DNA from: JAAYLC01 sp035654795
Lineage (GTDB): Bacteria; Bacteroidota; Bacteroidia; Flavobacteriales; Flavobacteriaceae
NCBI GenBank assembly: GCA_035654795.1
Contig: DASRWC010000029.1
Span: 62,001 to 126,000 of the forward strand
Reading direction: 5' to 3'
Length of the DNA: 64,000 nt
Shown: one piece after another, positions 61,461-64,000 of the stretch
How the letters are laid out: every line of letters begins with the position of its first letter
How positions within the stretch are numbered: position 1 is the first letter of the stretch
The notes under the pieces: generated by a model
The model's input: the letters and a program-made list of their open reading frames with translations, nothing else
Databases searched by the model: none
What the model was told of the DNA's origin: nothing
Position numbers and translations under genes: made by a program

Positions 61461-64000
61461 TTATTTCAATGTCTTCTTGACCTCTACCTCTTGGAAGGCT
61501 TCTATTTGATCTCCTATTTGCAGATCGTTATAGTTCTTAATCTGAAGACCACAATCATAACCTTTGGCCACCTCTTTTACGTCGTCTTTAAAGCGTTTTA
61601 GTGACAGCAGTTCACTTGTATAGATAACCACCCCATCGCGTATCAAGCGAATTCCGGAATTACGGAAAATTTTACCTGACGTCACCATACATCCTGCGAT
61701 TGTTCCCACTTTAGAGATTTTGAACAATTCTCTGACCTCTGCGGTTCCTGTAATTTCTTCTTTCATAACAGGAGACAGCATCCCTTCCATAGCATCTTTC
61801 AGATCGTTGATGGCATCATAAATAATGGAATATGTTCTGATATCAATTTCTTCTTTATCTGCAAGTTGACGGGCGTTCCCCATCGGTCTTACGTTAAATC
61901 CGATAATCACCGCATCAGATGCCGAGGCCAATAGTACGTCATTCTCTGTTATCGCTCCAACTGCTTTATGAATAATATTCACCTGAATTTCTTCGGTTGA
62001 CATTTCAAGGAAAGAATCTGTTAATGCCTCTACCGATCCGTCTACGTCACCTTTTAGAATTATATTTAATTCTTTGAAATCTCCAAGAGCAATTCTTCTT
62101 CCAATTTCGTCAAGTGTGATGTGTCTTTGAGTTCTAACATTTTGCTCACGTTGCAGTTGCGTACGTTTTGCTGCAATGGATTTTGCTTCTTTTTCATCCT
62201 CAAAAACGTTGAATTTATCCCCGGCCTGAGGCGCTCCATCCAGTCCTAAAATTGACACCGGCGTAGAGGGCCCGGCTTCTTGAATATTTTTCCCTCTTTC
62301 GTCCTGCATCGCACGGATTTTTCCACTGTGCTGCCCTGCAAGAACGTAATCTCCGATTCGCAAGGTTCCGCCTTGCACTAAAACTGTAGACACATATCCT
62401 CTCCCTCTATCCAGGAAAGCTTCCACAACAGTACCATTTGCAATACGATTTGGGTTTGCTTTTAACTCGAGTAATTCTGCTTCAAGCAACACTTTTTCCA
62501 GCAATTCCTTCACCCCGATACCCTGTTTGGCTGAAATATCTTGTGACTGGATGCTTCCACCCCAGTCTTCCACCAGAAGGTTCATTTGCGCTAATCCTTC
62601 TTTAATTTTTTCAGGATTGGCTGTTGGTTTATCTATTTTATTTATTGCAAAAACAATAGGCACTCCGGCCGCCTGAGCGTGACTGATGGCTTCTTTGGTT
62701 TGCGGCATAATATCATCATCAGCTGCGATAACAATAATTGCCACGTCTGTTACTTGCGCTCCTCGTGCCCGCATTGCGGTAAAAGCTTCGTGCCCGGGGG
62801 TATCAAGAAATGCGATTTTCTGGCCACTGTCAAGAGTTACTCCATAGGCTCCAATATGTTGTGTAATTCCTCCCGATTCTCCTGCAATTACATTTTCTTT
62901 TCTAATGTAATCTAAAAGGGAAGTTTTCCCGTGATCTACGTGTCCCATTACGGTTACAATAGGTGCTCTGGCAGTGAGATCTTCCGGAGCATCTTCAAGA
63001 AATTCCAGACTTTCTTCAATATCTGCCGTCACGAATTCCACCTCAAAACCAAATTCATCTGCCACTATGCTCAGCGTCTCCGCATCAAGGCGTTGGTTCA
63101 TGGTAACCATTAATCCAAGTGACATACAAGCAGAAATTACTTTGGTGACAGGAACATCCATCATAGTAGCCACTTCACTTACCGTGACAAATTCGGTAAC
63201 TTTAAGAAGTTTACTTTCCAGTTCTTGTTGAGCCATTTCATCCTCCGTTTTTTGACGGTGGGTTTCTCTTTTTTCTCTTCTATATCGAGCAGCTCTTCCA
63301 CGTGAGGCTTTCCCTTGCAATTTCTCCAAGGTTTCGCGCACTTGCTTTTGAACTTCTTCCTCGCTAGGCTCCTCTCTGGGTGCCTGAGCTTTTCTGCCTC
63401 TTCCTTTATTATCTCGATTTCCGCCGCCGTGCTGGGAAGCAGGTTTAGGAGCGTCTTTCGAAATACGTCTTCGTTTTCCTTTTCTGTCTTTCTTATCGTC
63501 TTGCTTCGTTTCTTTTTTCTTTTCAGGTCTTTCAAATTGTGACAGGTCAATCTTTTGTCCTGTAAAACTTGGACCTTCAAGTTTTCTATATTCCGTAACG
63601 ATTGTCTGCGATTCTTCCGTGGCTTCTTCTTTCTTAACTTCGGGTTCAGCCTGAACGGGTTTAGGAGATTTCTGTTGAACAGGTTTCTTCTGAAACTCTT
63701 TTTTAGGAGTTTCTACCGTTTCTTTTACAACCTGTTTTACTTCTACCTCTGCAGGTTTTTCTTCTTTAGGCTCTGTCTTTTCCGCAGGGGCTTCTTGTGG
63801 AATCGGCTCTTCTTTAGGAGAAATGTCTTCCACCGCCGGCGGAACTATTTTTTCAGGCACCTCCTCAACCTCAACGGGCTTTTCTTCTGCTTTCGGTTTG
63901 GAGAGCGGAGCATCTAAATCTATTTTACCTACTTTTTTAGGACCTGCAAGTTTGGCTTCAGCTTTAATCACACGACTTTCTTGCTCTTTACGCTGTTTTT
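61461..64000 (-). CDS. infB: translation initiation factor IF-2, N-terminus cut by window edge
   Basis: GTPase that places initiator tRNA on the 30S subunit. The frame is open to the right edge at 64000, so the N-terminal part is missing (a GTG at 63971 is internal). The visible 846 residues hold a lysine/glutamate/proline-rich linker (about residues 1-250), the IF2-N-like helical domain (TEFVTVSEVATMMDVPVTKV), the GTPase domain with GHVDHGKTSLLD (G1), DTPGHEAF (G3), NKIDK (G4) and SAKQGIG (G5), and the C-terminal domains (SILGLDGAPQAGDKFNVFED to the end). Confidence 0.96.
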   Translation of the reverse strand, partial: KQRKEQESRVIKAEAKLAGPKKVGKIDLDAPLSKPKAEEKPVEVEEVPEKIVPPAVEDISPKEEPIPQEAPAEKTEPKEEKPAEVEVKQVVKETVETPKKEFQKKPVQQKSPKPVQAEPEVKKEEATEESQTIVTEYRKLEGPSFTGQKIDLSQFERPEKKKETKQDDKKDRKGKRRRISKDAPKPASQHGGGNRDNKGRGRKAQAPREEPSEEEVQKQVRETLEKLQGKASRGRAARYRREKRETHRQKTEDEMAQQELESKLLKVTEFVTVSEVATMMDVPVTKVISACMSLGLMVTMNQRLDAETLSIVADEFGFEVEFVTADIEESLEFLEDAPEDLTARAPIVTVMGHVDHGKTSLLDYIRKENVIAGESGGITQHIGAYGVTLDSGQKIAFLDTPGHEAFTAMRARGAQVTDVAIIVIAADDDIMPQTKEAISHAQAAGVPIVFAINKIDKPTANPEKIKEGLAQMNLLVEDWGGSIQSQDISAKQGIGVKELLEKVLLEAELLELKANPNRIANGTVVEAFLDRGRGYVSTVLVQGGTLRIGDYVLAGQHSGKIRAMQDERGKNIQEAGPSTPVSILGLDGAPQAGDKFNVFEDEKEAKSIAAKRTQLQREQNVRTQRHITLDEIGRRIALGDFKELNIILKGDVDGSVEALTDSFLEMSTEEIQVNIIHKAVGAITENDVLLASASDAVIIGFNVRPMGNARQLADKEEIDIRTYSIIYDAINDLKDAMEGMLSPVMKEEITGTAEVRELFKISKVGTIAGCMVTSGKIFRNSGIRLIRDGVVIYTSELLSLKRFKDDVKEVAKGYDCGLQIKNYNDLQIGDQIEAFQEVEVKKTLK

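Overview
The window is chromosomal DNA from a member of the Bacteroidota, almost certainly a Flavobacteriaceae-type bacterium. The evidence is a complete Alternative Complex III (ActA to ActF) next to caa3/aa3-type oxidase genes, three secreted proteins with type IX secretion (T9SS) C-terminal sorting domains, a DUF2723 glycosyltransferase-like giant, DUF4292 and DUF6175 families, the GIHH-type IleS, low GC content and TAnnTTTG-type -7 promoter boxes. No phage, plasmid, CRISPR array or intact insertion sequence is visible. The genus cannot be named from this sequence alone.

Layout. 1-8.8 kb: the 5' two thirds of homogentisate dioxygenase (runs off the left edge), a patatin/BamA-like phospholipase, uvrC, dprA, a divergent HU-like/SPOR membrane protein, an acyl-CoA thioesterase, and an orphan HsdR-N-like nuclease. 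8.8-9.6 kb: a gene-free scar with 14-bp direct repeats and a short REP-associated transposase remnant. 9.6-15.4 kb: a secreted subtilisin with T9SS tail, a RimB-like protease/RimK/AstE-like trio, and 5-formyl-THF cyclo-ligase. 15.4-20 kb: ileS-dksA-lspA on the minus strand, with ileS broken by a one-base frameshift. 20-22.9 kb: a small beta-barrel, a GNAT-like protein and a PAP2 phosphatase. 22.9-28.5 kb: a six-gene cluster of exported or outer-membrane proteins of unknown function, the best candidate for an uncharacterised system here.

28.6-36.4 kb is a compact plus-strand run: serS, flippase, dut, sugar nucleotidyltransferase, TPR protein, DUF4292 lipoprotein and an EnvC-like degenerate LytM protein, closed by a bidirectional terminator and tRNA-Gln. 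36.7-43.4 kb: a flavodoxin-reductase-like protein, the DUF2723 protein with a polysaccharide deacetylase, a cysteine-free thioredoxin-fold protein, a membrane metallophosphoesterase and a probable small membrane protein. 43.4-48.4 kb: two T9SS cargo paralogues.

48.6-60.6 kb is the respiratory operon, read on the minus strand as actA-actB-actC-actD-actE-actF-coxB-ctaD: quinol is oxidised by Alternative Complex III, electrons pass through c-type haems to the CuA site of CoxB and the haem-copper site of CtaD. Subunits III and IV of the oxidase are not in the window. The right edge holds a SPOR-like secreted protein and infB, which runs off the right edge.
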